Shown piece by piece: positions 1 through 11,070 of a stretch of DNA of 64,000 bases. A program made the position numbers and the translations under genes. The notes beneath the pieces were generated by a model. That model searched no databases. It had not been told where the DNA came from and was given only the letters and a program-made list of their open reading frames with translations. Position 1 is the stretch's first letter. The number at the start of each line of letters is the position of its first letter. Origin of the DNA: Gnetum montanum (taxonomy: Eukaryota > Streptophyta > Gnetopsida > Gnetales > Gnetaceae); assembly GCA_015680685.1 (NCBI GenBank), contig MNCI01020717.1:7449-71448 (forward strand), read 5' to 3'.

Positions 1-240
1 GTTAGTTTCTCAACCCTTTCCCCTGATAGCATAGAAGATAAACCGAAAAATACCAAAAAAATCACATACCTCAAACTTGCTTAACCATACACCGTGACAC
101 TTACAAGCAAGCCTGGGAAGACAACGAACGATTAACCCCAAGTGTTTCTTGTGATGTTAAGGCATTTAGTGTGCGGAGTTCGACCGGATCGCGCGTGCAC
201 GCTCGTATTCGTATGGTTGAGTGTAGGGGTACCTCGCCAC
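1..240 (+). repeat. Retroelement leader/LTR-edge fragment related to 46975-47240
   Basis: This stretch shares ordered short blocks with the leader of element F near 46975-47240: a TTAGCCATACAC word, a CAAG..GAAGACAAC word, and a GTATGGTT(A/G)GGTGTAGG-like word followed by CTCATCA. The order and spacing agree, so both are probably copies of the region just downstream of an LTR in one element family. The window starts inside it, so the LTR itself is not visible. It holds a local GC-rich patch (CGACCGGATCGCGCGTGC) not present in the F copy. No coding frame is seen. Confidence 0.4.
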
Positions 241-689
241 TCATCACTCACCATAGGTCATGATAAGATCATGATTATCTTGAAATATCTCTATGATTAT
301 AATAAGCCATGGTGAGCTTCTGGTAAAGTTGTGATCCTGTAGGAAACATAGAAGGATACCAAAACAAAAGCTTGAACAAAATTTGAAAACATATGAGGCC
401 TAAAATTGAACATAAAGACTAGAAACATGTTTTATAGTCTACATACATGGTGGGGTAATCTTGAATTAGGATATAAATATCGTTTAAGTCATGAATTTAA
501 CATATGTATGCAAAGTACATAAAACCATTATAAACATGCATACCCTCTTAAATACACATTTAATTGTCTGAAAATACCTTTAGAAACATGAGAAAAGACT
601 TCTACAGGCTAAATAATCTTCAAACAAGCACATGCAAAGAGATTTATATTCTTTTAAATTAGTAAAAAGACTTAAAAGCCCAATTAAAT
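241..689. other. No gene seen; likely copia 3' region
   Basis: AT-rich sequence without a supported reading frame. Given the minus-strand copia pol ending near 690, this is probably the end of that element's pol or its 3' untranslated region, but I could not find a matching LTR. Confidence 0.3.
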
Positions 690-1725
690 GAAGAGCTTCT
701 TAAGTCATATGATGTATTGGATGTAATATATCATTGCAATGAATTTATCCTCAAATGATGACAAAGCTATGATACTTTGATTCTTGCTACTCCAATAGAT
801 TGGATTGACCCTATGAAAGATGATTGAGTCTCATGTAGATTTCCTCTCTTGAAGTTCTTCATCCCTATCAACATCATAAAATGCATGGAAATTTTCATCT
901 TCTTTGATAAGCTTTATGGTAATTTTGATAGTTCCCTTTACATATCTTAAGAAATACATGAGAGAATTCATGTGTTCTAATCTAGGTTATTACATGAACC
1001 TTTAAAGATATCATGTGAAAAACACAATATCAAACCCTAAGTGACAAAGAAACCTCAAGGATCCTATCATGGTTCTATAAAGAGAAGCATACACCAAGGG
1101 ATTCTTTTATTTGAATTGGAGTTTGAGGTTTGAATGGAGTGGAATGATGACTATTATTTCATCTTTGAGGTAATATTCTTCAATGATTTTTTTAGAACAT
1201 TTAATTTGATGCATCTTCAATATATCCTCTTCTTGTTATGCCTAGATTCCTAGGAACTACCTTACTACTTCTAGATTCTTCATCTTAAATTTTTCTTTCA
1301 TGTTTTTTCCTAAAGCCTCAAATTAATTTTTTTGAAATTGATAGGAAGACCAAGTCATCAACATGTAATGATATCAAGATTACATCAATGCCTACATGCT
1401 TGAAGTAAAGAGTAGGCTTAAACATAAAACATTTGTTGTTACTTTTTTGGAACCAAGCTCTTGGAGTTTTCTTGAGACTATAGGGAGTCTTATTAAGCAT
1501 GTACACTTTATGTTCTTAGCCTATAATTTCAATCTCTTTAGGATGGAGAATATAGACTTCTTCGTCTAGCATATCATTCATAAAGGTTAAGTTAACATCC
1601 ATTTGATACTTCTTCAACTTAAGATGGATTATAATGGATATCATGATCTTGAGATTTTAAATCTTGCAATATGAGTAAACATTTCTTCATAGTTAATATG
1701 CTTCTTTTACTTAAAACCCCCTACT
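690..1725 (-). pseudogene. Ty1/copia pol remnant: reverse transcriptase and RNase H
   Basis: Read on the minus strand from 1725 downwards, the frames give a typical copia RT: NYEEMFTHIARF near the start, then DVNLTFMNDMLDEEVY (the usual DVKTAFLNG..EEEVYM block), then YSLKKTPRAW and HVDDLVF, the catalytic YVDD region with Y replaced by H. Lower down come MKEKFKMKNLEVV, LRYVKGTI, the RNase H block DRDEELQERKST, and WSSKNQSIIALSS. These motifs are in family order over about 1 kb. Several stops and frameshifts make it a pseudogene. Integrase, protease and gag are missing because the LTR of element A begins at about 1729. The order of domains and motif words is diagnostic for copia; the exact lineage is not clear. 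Confidence 0.88.
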
Positions 1726-1728
1726 ACC

Positions 1729-2807
1729 AACTATAGCGATGAAAAAAATATGTGCTAGAAAATTTTAACAATCCCATATGAAATAGTTTTAAATTTAAGA
1801 TCCACAAGCCTCAAAAAGAATTTGGGGCATGTTAGGCAATCTTGGTGATCACCTAAGGACTTAAAAAAGTCTTTTACTAATGGAAATAAGTGATAAATAA
1901 GCAAAAATAAGTGAAAATTTATGAGAATAAGGTTCCACACTAATTCCAAAAGTAGACAAAGATAAATAAGAACTAATATGGCCATAATGAACTACAAACA
2001 TTGTATTAAATACTGTAAAAAGCATTGTAAACAAATAGGTTCAAAGAATATAGATTAGTGGGGGCTTTAAAACCTTAAGAATACAAAAATAGCTTTGAAA
2101 TTTGATGGATGAGGTAGGGTGTATTTGGCACTAGTGTCTTGATCAATCTACATTACAATAAATGTTACTTCAAATCCTTTCCACTTTGAGTGATTTGTGC
2201 TAAAGAAGTTATTAAAGGCTACCAAAAATCTGCAACTACTTCTCTACAAAATCTACTATTAATTCTTTTCATCAAGGGGATTTTCTATCAAAATATGTTT
2301 TTGAAAGGTTTTTTCCAAAAATATCCAAAAATTATGCTAAATCTAGCTTAAATAGACTTTGAATTTACTGCACTTATGTCGATTATGTTTCCATATGCTT
2401 TCTAGACAATTACATGTTGCTTTTAAACCATTTTATGGCCTAAAACTACAACTTATGGGTCACCAATGTTTCTAACGTTTTCCATCATATTTGGTAGTGT
2501 AACTAGGCTATTTTCATGGCCCAAAGCTGCAACGTATGGGCCATCAATATTTTTAACTTTTTATGCTACACTCAGCAATGTATTTGACATTTTTCTCCTC
2601 ATATGCTAGCATGTAGCATGTGGACCCTAAAGCTCATTTTAAATATTGAAAATAACCTAGAATTTGGCTAATACAATTTCATAAGATAACATTTTTGAAG
2701 AGAGATCAAGGCATTTATGGTTGCTCTTGAATTTGATCAAATTACATGAAAAGAATTGGGCTTCTAGGCTTCTTGTTTACAACATGAATTTTCTATGAGG
2801 TGTTTCA
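1729..2807 (-). repeat. 3' LTR of Tat-like gypsy element A
   Basis: This aligns by eye along its length with 11071-12160 and 29358-30434: shared words include AAGATCCACAAGCCTC, TTGTATTAAATACTG, and the right edge AACATGAATTTTCT..GAGGTGTTTCA. On the minus strand the LTR begins TGAAACACC. Just outside that edge lies CTTCTTTGTTG, whose reverse complement is the purine-rich tract expected before a 3' LTR. The LTR is inserted in the copia pol. Length is about 1.08 kb, like its relatives. Confidence 0.75.
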
Positions 2808-3186
2808 TTGGCCCTTCTTTGTTGATGTTTTAAGGATTAACCCAAGAGACATTGACAAAGAATACAAAACATACCATGGATCCATCACTAATGATCCCTC
2901 TCTACACTTGATTTTATAGTTATCAGATCAAGCTAAGGAGTACTTACAATGATGAAATGAGGTTGAAATGAGATGTCAAGGATTTAGGGTGAGACAATCA
3001 CTATAATGGTTATTAGAGAATGGTCAAACATGCTAGAAAAGAATTCCAAATTTTTTGACATCATGTTTATAGAATGGTGACATGTTTGCTAGCTAGTGAG
3101 GTCTTCATACTTTGTGCTAGAACTATTGGTTACTTGATGATGTTTAGAGCAATTAGCATTTTGTTCATAAACTTTGTTGGCCACTT

Positions 3187-3241
<55 letters not shown>

Positions 3242-3870
3242 CAAGAGCCATTGATTTCCTTAACATTAGGCCACATTGGCCTCTTGGCTTTCTTGGCATT
3301 TTCTTCCATTTTTCTAGTGAAAGTAAAACCTTCATGGAATTTTCTTCCATTTTTCTAGTAAAAGTAAAACCTTCATTAAGCAAATAAAACCTTGCCTAGG
3401 TTTTCATCAGTAGTAAGGTAAGGAACTCCAAAGTTTGGTTATGGGGTTGTGGCTCAAGATGGGTAATAGTGATGATTTGAGGTAAGCACGATTGGCAAGA
3501 TTGAATTAGTCAAATCTCATGTATTAAGATCATGTGGTAACTCACTAGTGTAATGAGTCATCCCTCTACAATGAATTTAGGCTCATCCTACGAATAGAAC
3601 TCCAAGAGTACAAGAAAACAAGTTAAAGAATACATGTGATTACAAGAGGTTACAAGCAAATATAGGCCATCATGAGATATAATCAACAAAACATGAGAGC
3701 TTTGTATCTTATTTTACAAATTCATGAAAATTTTTCAATGTCTTGATATATAAAAAAAAGTATAAGGTCACACAGGCTTGTTTGTTGTAGGTCACTGGAC
3801 TTATCAATGTTGATCATTCATCCCAACCTATGAATAAAGGCAAACAAAGGCTACAATAAAATAGGTCAAA
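2808..3870 (-). other. Region between pol and 3' LTR of element A
   Basis: No coding frame is supported. The stretch aligns with 12161-13300 in element B (shared words such as GGATTAACCCAAGAGACAT and the AGAATTCCAAAT block), so it is the element's 3' untranslated region. It contains the CT microsatellite listed separately. Confidence 0.6.
3189..3238. repeat. (CT)25 microsatellite
   Basis: Twenty-five uninterrupted CT units. At the matching place in element B (about 12530-12565) there is a T-rich tract without the CT run, so the array grew in copy A only. Arginine/glutamate frames read through it are artefacts. Confidence 0.97.
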
Positions 3871-6080
3871 ATTAGATATAATACAATTTGAGATAGGAAT
3901 GGTTGATTTTATTGGTCAATTCATTCCCATCCATGTCCTCCAATATGAATTCTTTGTTGCCATAAGCTTTGTGACCAAGAAAGATCCTTCTTGGTTGGAT
4001 GAGAATTTGTCTACATTTTCGTGAATGGCCTTGAGGACAAGGTCTTCTTCCTTATCTTTCCACCTATTTGAATCACAAAATTGGTATTTTTTTTCCTTCT
4101 CTTGGTATTATTCAATGTTGGCAAGCATTCATAATCCATGGTCATGAGCTATCATAATCTCTAAGAATAATCCTTCATACTCTACCATGTTATTAGTGTA
4201 GAAAAACTAATAATGATAGGCAAAGGATCGGATTTCTCCTGATGGAAGTGTTATGATGACAACATCACTAGCTCCATGTGTAGTTGAAGCTCTGTCAAAG
4301 TGCATGATACCTCATAATCTTTAGGTACATTGTTAACAATGTTAACATATTTGTCAAGGAGCTTGGGGTCTATGGCTACATTGTCTTGTATTGGGGAAGT
4401 GATTAATTACATGGCTATGGCTTGACCTTTCATTGAGGCTTAAAATATGTAATGTAGGTTAAACTCAGTTGTTATGGTATTCCATTGGGCTATTCGGCTA
4501 CTCTCATAGATGTTGGTTGTGATGGATCTTAGTACATTGTCCTTGCATATGACATTGACCTAACTCCTAATGAGGTAGTGTATCTAGTTATTCAAAGAGA
4601 AGACTAAGGCTATACATTACTTTTTGACTTCAATGTATTGGGTCTGATAAGTGACAAATGCATGGCTCAAGTAGTAGACAGCTAACTCTCCTCCATCATC
4701 TCTTTTTTGACAAAGAAAAGAGACTATGGATTTTTCAAAGATTATAAGGTAGATATAGAATGATTTATCTTTTTAAGGATGATACACAGTCAAAAATTTG
4801 GGCAAATGTTACTTGATGCTATCAAAGGCTTCTTAGCATTGATCAGTTCACTCATAGTAAAATCCCTTCTTGAACAAGTGTTGCATGGATTACATCTTAC
4901 CTATAAGTCTTGAGATGAACCTATGAATAAATTACAATATACCTTCTAAGTGTCATATTTCCTTAAGGTTTCTAGTATTGACAAATTTTTTATGGTCCTA
5001 ACCTTATTAGGATAAACTCATATTCCTACCTCAAAGACTATGAACCCAAGAATTTTTCTAGTTTTGACACCAAAGATACATTTCTTAGGTTTGAGTTGAA
5101 GTTCATGCTTGAGAAAATGTTGAAGTACTAAGTTTAGGTCATGTGCATGGTCACTAGCTACTTTGGACTTGATGGCTATATCATCAACATAATCATTAAG
5201 TAAGCCTAGCATATAATCACTAAAGATATAAGTCATGAATCATTGGTAAGTTGTACTTGCACTGTCTAGACAAAATGATATCATTGTGTAATAGAAGATT
5301 CCCTAAGCGATCATTAATGTTGTATACAGTTGATGCTCTAGGTTAATCCTCACTTGGTTGTATCTCTAAAACCCATCCATAAAGGTTAAAAAGGCATGAT
5401 CAATCATAGTATCGATAAGTTGATCAATGATAGGCAAAGGAAAACCATCTTTGATGGTTTTCTTATTAAGGTTACATAAAAAGATATAGATATGAATGCT
5501 CTTATTTTTATTAGGAACTACCACTATTTTAGGCACATAATCAACATAATCAACAACTTGGAAGAAACATGGTTGATAGAGCTTCTTGATCTCATTGCAA
5601 GCTGCTAGGAATACGTTTGGTCTAATGTTATGCATCTTTTGTTTGATAGGATTAACGATAGGATCAAGTATGATGTTATGTTGAACTAAGCATGGTTCAG
5701 GTCCTAGAATGTCTTTGTATGACCATGAAAAGGCTTTAATTTTGTCTTGGAGAGCCTTAGTGATGTCTTGGGTAAGCTAGGATTCAAGTGAGGAACTTTA
5801 TTTTAGGGTTTTCTTCTCATCATCATGGGTTGTAATAGGAACTTCAAGTAGAGAATCCTCAATAATGTCTTTGGTCTCTAAGTTAAAGGTTTTTACTATG
5901 TAATCAAGCCATTCTAGGGACTTCTCTATTGAGACTATGTGATGGAATAGACTCCCAAGCTCAAGATTTAGGCATTTGAGGACAATTGATTATTTGACAT
6001 CACCATAGGGTCCATTCATGTTTAAAGGTAGGTCAAATTATACCGATGTATCCATAGTTTTATCTTTCACGTGAAAAAAA
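3870..6080 (-). pseudogene. Gypsy pol of element A: RT-RNase H with integrase core deleted
   Basis: On the minus strand the pol starts near 6080 (KDKTMDT.. and FDLPLNMNGPYGD, shared with B). RT follows: KNKSIHIYIFLCNLNKKTIK near 5540-5480, then PLPIIDQLIDT and FLTFMDGF, with an intact YVDD at 5180-5191, then KPKKCIFGVKT. The word FMDGFSGYNQI is typical of the Tat/Athila side of gypsy. RNase H (ASTTHGASD, YTNNMVEYEGL) lies at about 4330-4130. Next comes sequence matching B's extreme integrase C-terminus, so the integrase core present in B at about 13530-14790 is missing here. Stops and shifts are frequent. Although the RT motif is intact, this copy cannot encode an integrase. Confidence 0.88.
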
Positions 6081-6099
6081 GCATATTAACTAGCATCTA

Positions 6100-6470
6100 T
6101 ATGGTATAATTATCAAACAATGTTAAAATAATGCAAAACACTATAATAATAAAGCATAATAAAGTGAAACATGGTCAAAACAAACTAAAACAAGGTAAAA
6201 TAAGGAAAAACAAAGTAAAATAAGACTAAACAAGATAAAATAAGACACAAAGAAGATAGCTTAAGGTGAAAAAAAGTAGAACAAAGGTTGAATCATGTAG
6301 AATGATGTAGAATAAGGTTAAATAGGGCCAAATGAGGTCGAATGATGTTAGAATAATGTAAAATGATGTCTAATGATATCAAATGATGGAAAAATAAGGT
6401 CAAACATGTTCAAATTTCCTTGAATGGGGTCAAAAATGGTATTAAATAATAATGATTTGTTATTTAGGTT
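6100..6470. repeat. Degenerate AATGATGT/AAGGTAAAA tandem block in element A
   Basis: Runs of near-repeats such as AAGGTAAAATAAGG, AATGATGTAGAATAAGGTTA and AATGATGTCTAATGATATC. It is the short counterpart of the larger block at 18120-18985 in element B and lies just upstream of pol (minus sense). Confidence 0.75.
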
Positions 6471-6574
6471 AGTTTATGATCAAAAGAGGAAAAAATATAA
6501 TGAAAACATGCTATAAAAGGAAAAAAATATGGGTTTTGTGATCAAACTAGTTTAAAAAGCTGAAAATTTGTATT

Positions 6575-7690
6575 TCTAGCATGTGGAAGCTATTTCAATA
6601 GTGAGTGAACACAATGTGACATATTCACATTTTATGGGGCTTAAATTCCTAGCATGTTGGCACTCCAAGATGGATTCCCAACATGTAGGACCTAGTTTGA
6701 CAATGTTTGAGCATTCCAAACAAAATCTTTAGCATGTGGGGCCCATAGGGGTAACTTGTAACCACTTTGGATTAGATATTCAATATGTGGGACCCACCCT
6801 AGCATTATGTGAGCACTTTGGATTAATTCCACAGTGTATGAGACTTGATTTGGAGGCATATGGACTAGGGTTTAGGGTTTGGCAGCATATATAAGATAAT
6901 TTCCCTACCAATTTCCATTGCCCAACATATAGGAGACTTGGTAGTTTGGTTCTAGTGTTGTGGGACCTACCTATTAGCAATTTGATAGCAAGTGAAACCC
7001 TAGATGTCAATTCTATTCCCAAACACAACATGTGCAGTTAATTTCCTACCCATACTATATAGAACTCTTAGTGGTTTTATTGGACTTTGAGGGATCCACA
7101 AGTTAGTGTATGAGATTGGATAAACAACATGTGAAGCAAGGGAAATTAGATTATCATAGATTGGTAGTGTATGAGGTTCATTTCCCAACTAATATACCAT
7201 CCATAGCATGTAGAACCTAAGATGTTCTAGCTTGTGGTCTATGGGGCCTACCTTTGGTAAAAATTAACTTTATTAATAGCCTATAAGGATTGGAACCCAA
7301 AATCTTATCCAAAACATAGTGTATAAACTCATTTTCCTCCTCTATTTTCTATTCCTAGCATGTAAGCCAATGTTTTAAATTTTTTATATTTTTTCCCATG
7401 CCTTGTGAAATCTAGACACCACCAAAATTACCCATGATTACAACATTTGGAATAGGAAAGCCAAAATTTTTAATAAAAACCAACATATGAAGCTTATTTC
7501 CCAACTAATTTTCTAATCATAGCATGTGGAGGGAATTTCTTTGCATGCAAGAGGTTTCATAGGTAGTGTGGACATATGGAAGAGGATTTTTGCACCAAAA
7601 CCCAATGTTGGAATGTAATTTTCCTCTTAATTTCCCTTGTGTAACATGTGGAAGATAAATTTAAGACTATATATTCATTCATGCAACATA
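6575..7690. repeat. Array of dispersed CATGTGG-type words in element A spacer
   Basis: Words such as AGCATGTGGAAG, ATGTAGGACC, AGCATGTGGGGCCC and ATATGTGGGACCCA recur every few tens of bases. Spacing is irregular, so this is not a simple tandem repeat. The same layout is seen in element B at 19380-20800 and, with GCATGGAAG as the word, in D at 56000-59500. No coding frame is supported. Confidence 0.6.
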
Positions 7691-7759
7691 TTCCAGAAAC
7701 TTTAGCTTTTTTCTACCTCCTTTGCCCATCATGTTGTAGCAAGCCTAGGAATTTCAACC

Positions 7760-10243
7760 TTCTTTCTATAGCAATCAAAGGTAGAATTCTCGAATTTTGG
7801 CATTCATGGTAAAGAAGAATGGATTGACAAGCTAGAATCCAAGATTGGAAATGGTAGAGGAGACTCTACAAATTGTATCAAGGCTTCAAAATCTATCTTT
7901 AGGTGAGGGATCTTTGTCCATGACTACTAGGTAGCAATTTTCAGTTGTTTTCTTCATTTTTAGCCAAATTGTGGAAATGATTTTCCACTTCTAGGCATAT
8001 TTTGGTGGATATTTTTTGCATTCAACTACATCAAATCTAGGATTTAGGATTTTCAACTATCTTGGGTATGAAATATGGGATATTTGGCATTTTTTGGGGA
8101 ATATTTGATTTTTTTTCCAAGCACATGTATAGCATCGATGCCCTTTTTTTGCTTATTTTTATGAAATTTTGTTGTTTTTTCTAGCCTACATATGATGAGA
8201 TTTCTAGATTTTAACTCTATAGAATTTTTATTCAAGGTTTTTTGGCTATCATAAAGGTTGAATTGAATTTTTTATATTTTTTCAAGCAAAGATTTGAATT
8301 TTTTTCTTTGCCAAGTGTACAACATTCTAGCATTATTTTCTAAGGTTTTGGATTTTTTTATGGCTAAACTAGCAACATTAATAATTTTTTAACCACATAT
8401 GATGAGTATCTTAGGTTCTTAAGAAGGCTAGATGCATTGCTAGAGGATTTTGGATTAAAATTTTTAAGAATTTTTTTATGGATTTTTTCTATAGTTAATG
8501 AACTACAAACCAGGGTTCTATTTGGTTAGTTTGGTAAAATTTTAAGATTTTTGGCACCTTTAAGTGTAACACTGTTAATGACTTTGGGTTATTTTTGCCA
8601 TGTTCTCTACATCTATGATCAAAAAAATTTAAAAAAAAATTCTAGATTTTTTCCAACTTTGTGAGCCTACACTAGTTAATTTGTGACTAGAATGTGAAGT
8701 TTAGAATTTTCTTCTAGGCTATGTTAACAAAGTTTCAATGCTTGGGATCTTGATTGGGCCTTGTGGATTTTTCCTAGTTTCATGGCTAGCAAGTAAGTTT
8801 CTAGGCTTTACAAGGGTAGCATATGATACTTCCTGGCATGAAAGGGCAGCTTATGAGGCAATATAGATTTTTTCCATGGAAGGAATAATAGTGTATGGGC
8901 TCCTAGAGCCACAAAAACTTGAAGTTTTTCTTTATTCTTTCCACATTCTAAGCATTTTATATTGTATCATCTCTTTAACCTTTGTTCTTGGGATTATTTC
9001 TTTCCACCAAGCTCAACATTGTCAATTTTGACCTCCTATTTTTCAAAATCTAGGTTTAATGTCAACTATTAGTAGAAATTCTTGTTTTAATGTCGTACAT
9101 GTCAACTACTTGAAAAAATGTCAAACTAGGTTTTGGCAATGCTAAACTATTTTTTTTCATGTTAAAAAGCCATGAAAATGTTAAACTGAGCTTTTTCCTA
9201 TATTAAATAGATACTAAGATGTCAAATTTAGTTTTTTGTATGTTAGTTGACTTGTGTAGTGGCTGAATTTTGACATGCAATGCAATGCTGATTACATTGA
9301 TGGATTTGGTTATTTTTTATATTTTTATCTTTATGGAAATGCTACAAATTTTGGGGTTATTTTTGTTTCACTTTGTTAATTTTTTTTCAAGTTTTTTGAA
9401 GGATTCAAGGTCTAATGGACTATATGTTTTTTCTATGTACAAGGCTTTACTAAAACTGATCTTGATTGTTGTTGAGTTGGTAGGCATTCTATGTTGTACT
9501 AGAGTGGATACCCAGAATAGTTTAATGCCTGACATGATCATTAATGAGCACACTCATGCATGGTATAGACCTGGTGCTAGAGAGTTCTTGATGTATCTAC
9601 TATAATATTAGAGTATGATAATGTGGTTATATTTGGCTATAAATGTTGTAGCTATAATTACAAGGGCTCTCATGGTAGGGCCCTCTAATTACATCTTGTA
9701 GTACATAGTGGATGGTCCTAATACCTAGATAGAAAATTGAGCAAGATGTGAGCTCATACTTTGTAGGGGTTCAACAATTATCATGCATATAGAAGATACC
9801 AAAGTATTCCTAGTACAATGAGAACAACACCTTGATGTAGGATCATAGACTAAACACTCAATTTCAAAATCCTTCTGAAACTATCTACTGGCTAGAAGCA
9901 TAATCATTGTTTTAATTTGACATTTTTTCACTTTGGTTTTAGAGTTTTTTATTTGACTATTTTCATGATTTGGTTTTGCAAGTTTGAGGTGCACAATGAA
10001 GGATTGTTTTCACTAAGGCTTTGCTATGTAACCTGCACAACCTTAGAGGAGTTTAGGTAAGGTGAGATTGTAAGACTGCAAGTGCGTAACTAGCTCAATG
10101 GAGAGTTTTCCCAGTATCAAATGCAATATTCTTGTGCATATCAAATATGTATAGCCACTAAAAGATCACACAAATTTTAGACTATTTAAGAGTTTGGGCC
10201 CGTATGCAAGTCCAATATATAGTTTCAACTTTGCTCAAGCTTG
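7760..10243 (+). pseudogene. Antisense host-like gene in element A: NIF/FCP1-like HAD phosphatase, exon/intron remnant
   Basis: Plus strand, opposite to the element's genes. A first exon ends at 7930 with an AG|GTAGCA donor and reads EEWIDKLESKIGNG. The main exon, about 9400-9905, reads KLILIVVELVGILCC, then YRPGAREFLMYLL, IMWLYLAINVVAII, GPSNYIL and, after shifts, NNTL..DH..NTQFQNP. The order matches the NIF/FCP1-like HAD domain: LVLDLNG(V/I)L, RP..EFL, VWSS, a core, NTLLVDDSP.KAL.NP. A third exon seems to start after TTGCAAG at 9982 and to end at a GT donor at 10244. Element B has a second copy with the same frame and splice sites. Motif I has lost its aspartates (VELVG) and there are stops, so no activity is expected. 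The family call rests on motif order only. Confidence 0.62.
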
Positions 10244-10379
10244 GTAAATAAAAATTATTTACGTTTTGTCAAAAAATTTTACATTTTATTTTCATTTTTA
10301 GTTTTTTTTTTTTTAATTTTTAGTTTTTATGATTTTTAATTTTTTAGTTTTAAGATAATTAGTTATTTAGAGTTTAATG

Positions 10380-11067
10380 GCTAAAAGGCTAACTATGTTG
10401 TATGTTATAGATTCTATGTGCAAGTCTACAATCAATGTGGTCACTTCGAGTCATTCTAGGGAGAAGATTCTCCTCAAGTGGGGTGAAGTAGATAGAGTGT
10501 AAGAATGCCTATCAAATAATGCCTCCATATATATCCAACATGACATCATGAATGCAAACTTGTTTGATTTATTTATGCTTCTTAGTCTATCAATGTCATA
10601 GGCTAAAATGTTCAATGTTTTTGATACATTTGATGAGGAAGTCACCAAATTTTTTACTCATTTCAATGATTTTCAAGTTTTCTTGAACATTGATGAGGTA
10701 ATTTTTAGCAATCTTTTTGGTGTCCATGCTAGTAGAGTTAAGGTGCCATTAGAGCAAGAAAAGATGCTAGCTCTAGAGAGGATATTGAGGCTTGGCTGAA
10801 TTCACCTCCTAGGACATTATTGTCTTTTGACAAAGGTGATGTTGAGGAGGTGAATGAGTTATACCCTCTTTTCTACTCTAGATTTTTTCCCATTCTTTTG
10901 TCACAAAAGAAAACCATATGAGTTCAAGAGGCTTGATGTATGAAAAAAGTGTTAATTGATGGTACTAAGTTCAATGGGGGTACATTTTTGGCCAATGGCT
11001 TAAGGGGTGAGATAGAAAAACTTTGAAACAAACTTGAATCATTGTATCATATACACTTCCCATTTTT
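10380..11067 (+). pseudogene. Unidentified plus-strand coding remnant, left part (split by element B)
   Basis: Stretches of coding-like plus-strand sequence follow an AT-rich intron-like tract: MAKRLTMLYVIDSMCKS from about 10380, then FDTFDEEVTKFFTHFNDFQV, REDIEAWLNSPPRTLLSFDK, DVEEVNELYPLFYSRFFPIL and DGTKFNGGTFLANGLRGEIE. Reading requires a few frame changes. The coding potential breaks exactly where element B starts and resumes at 30435, which suggests one gene interrupted by B. I do not recognise the product. It could be a further antisense extra ORF of element A or an unrelated host gene fragment. Confidence 0.45.
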
Positions 11068-11070
11068 TGG

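Noticed and set aside
1755-1985. 76-codon minus-strand frame
   Set aside because: Inside the LTR of element A; related LTRs do not keep the frame.
3165-3383. Minus-strand frame with a long Arg-Glu repeat
   Set aside because: It is the translation of the CT microsatellite.
9368-9553. Minus-strand frame opposite the phosphatase-like exon
   Set aside because: The plus-strand frame is conserved in the B copy; this one is not.
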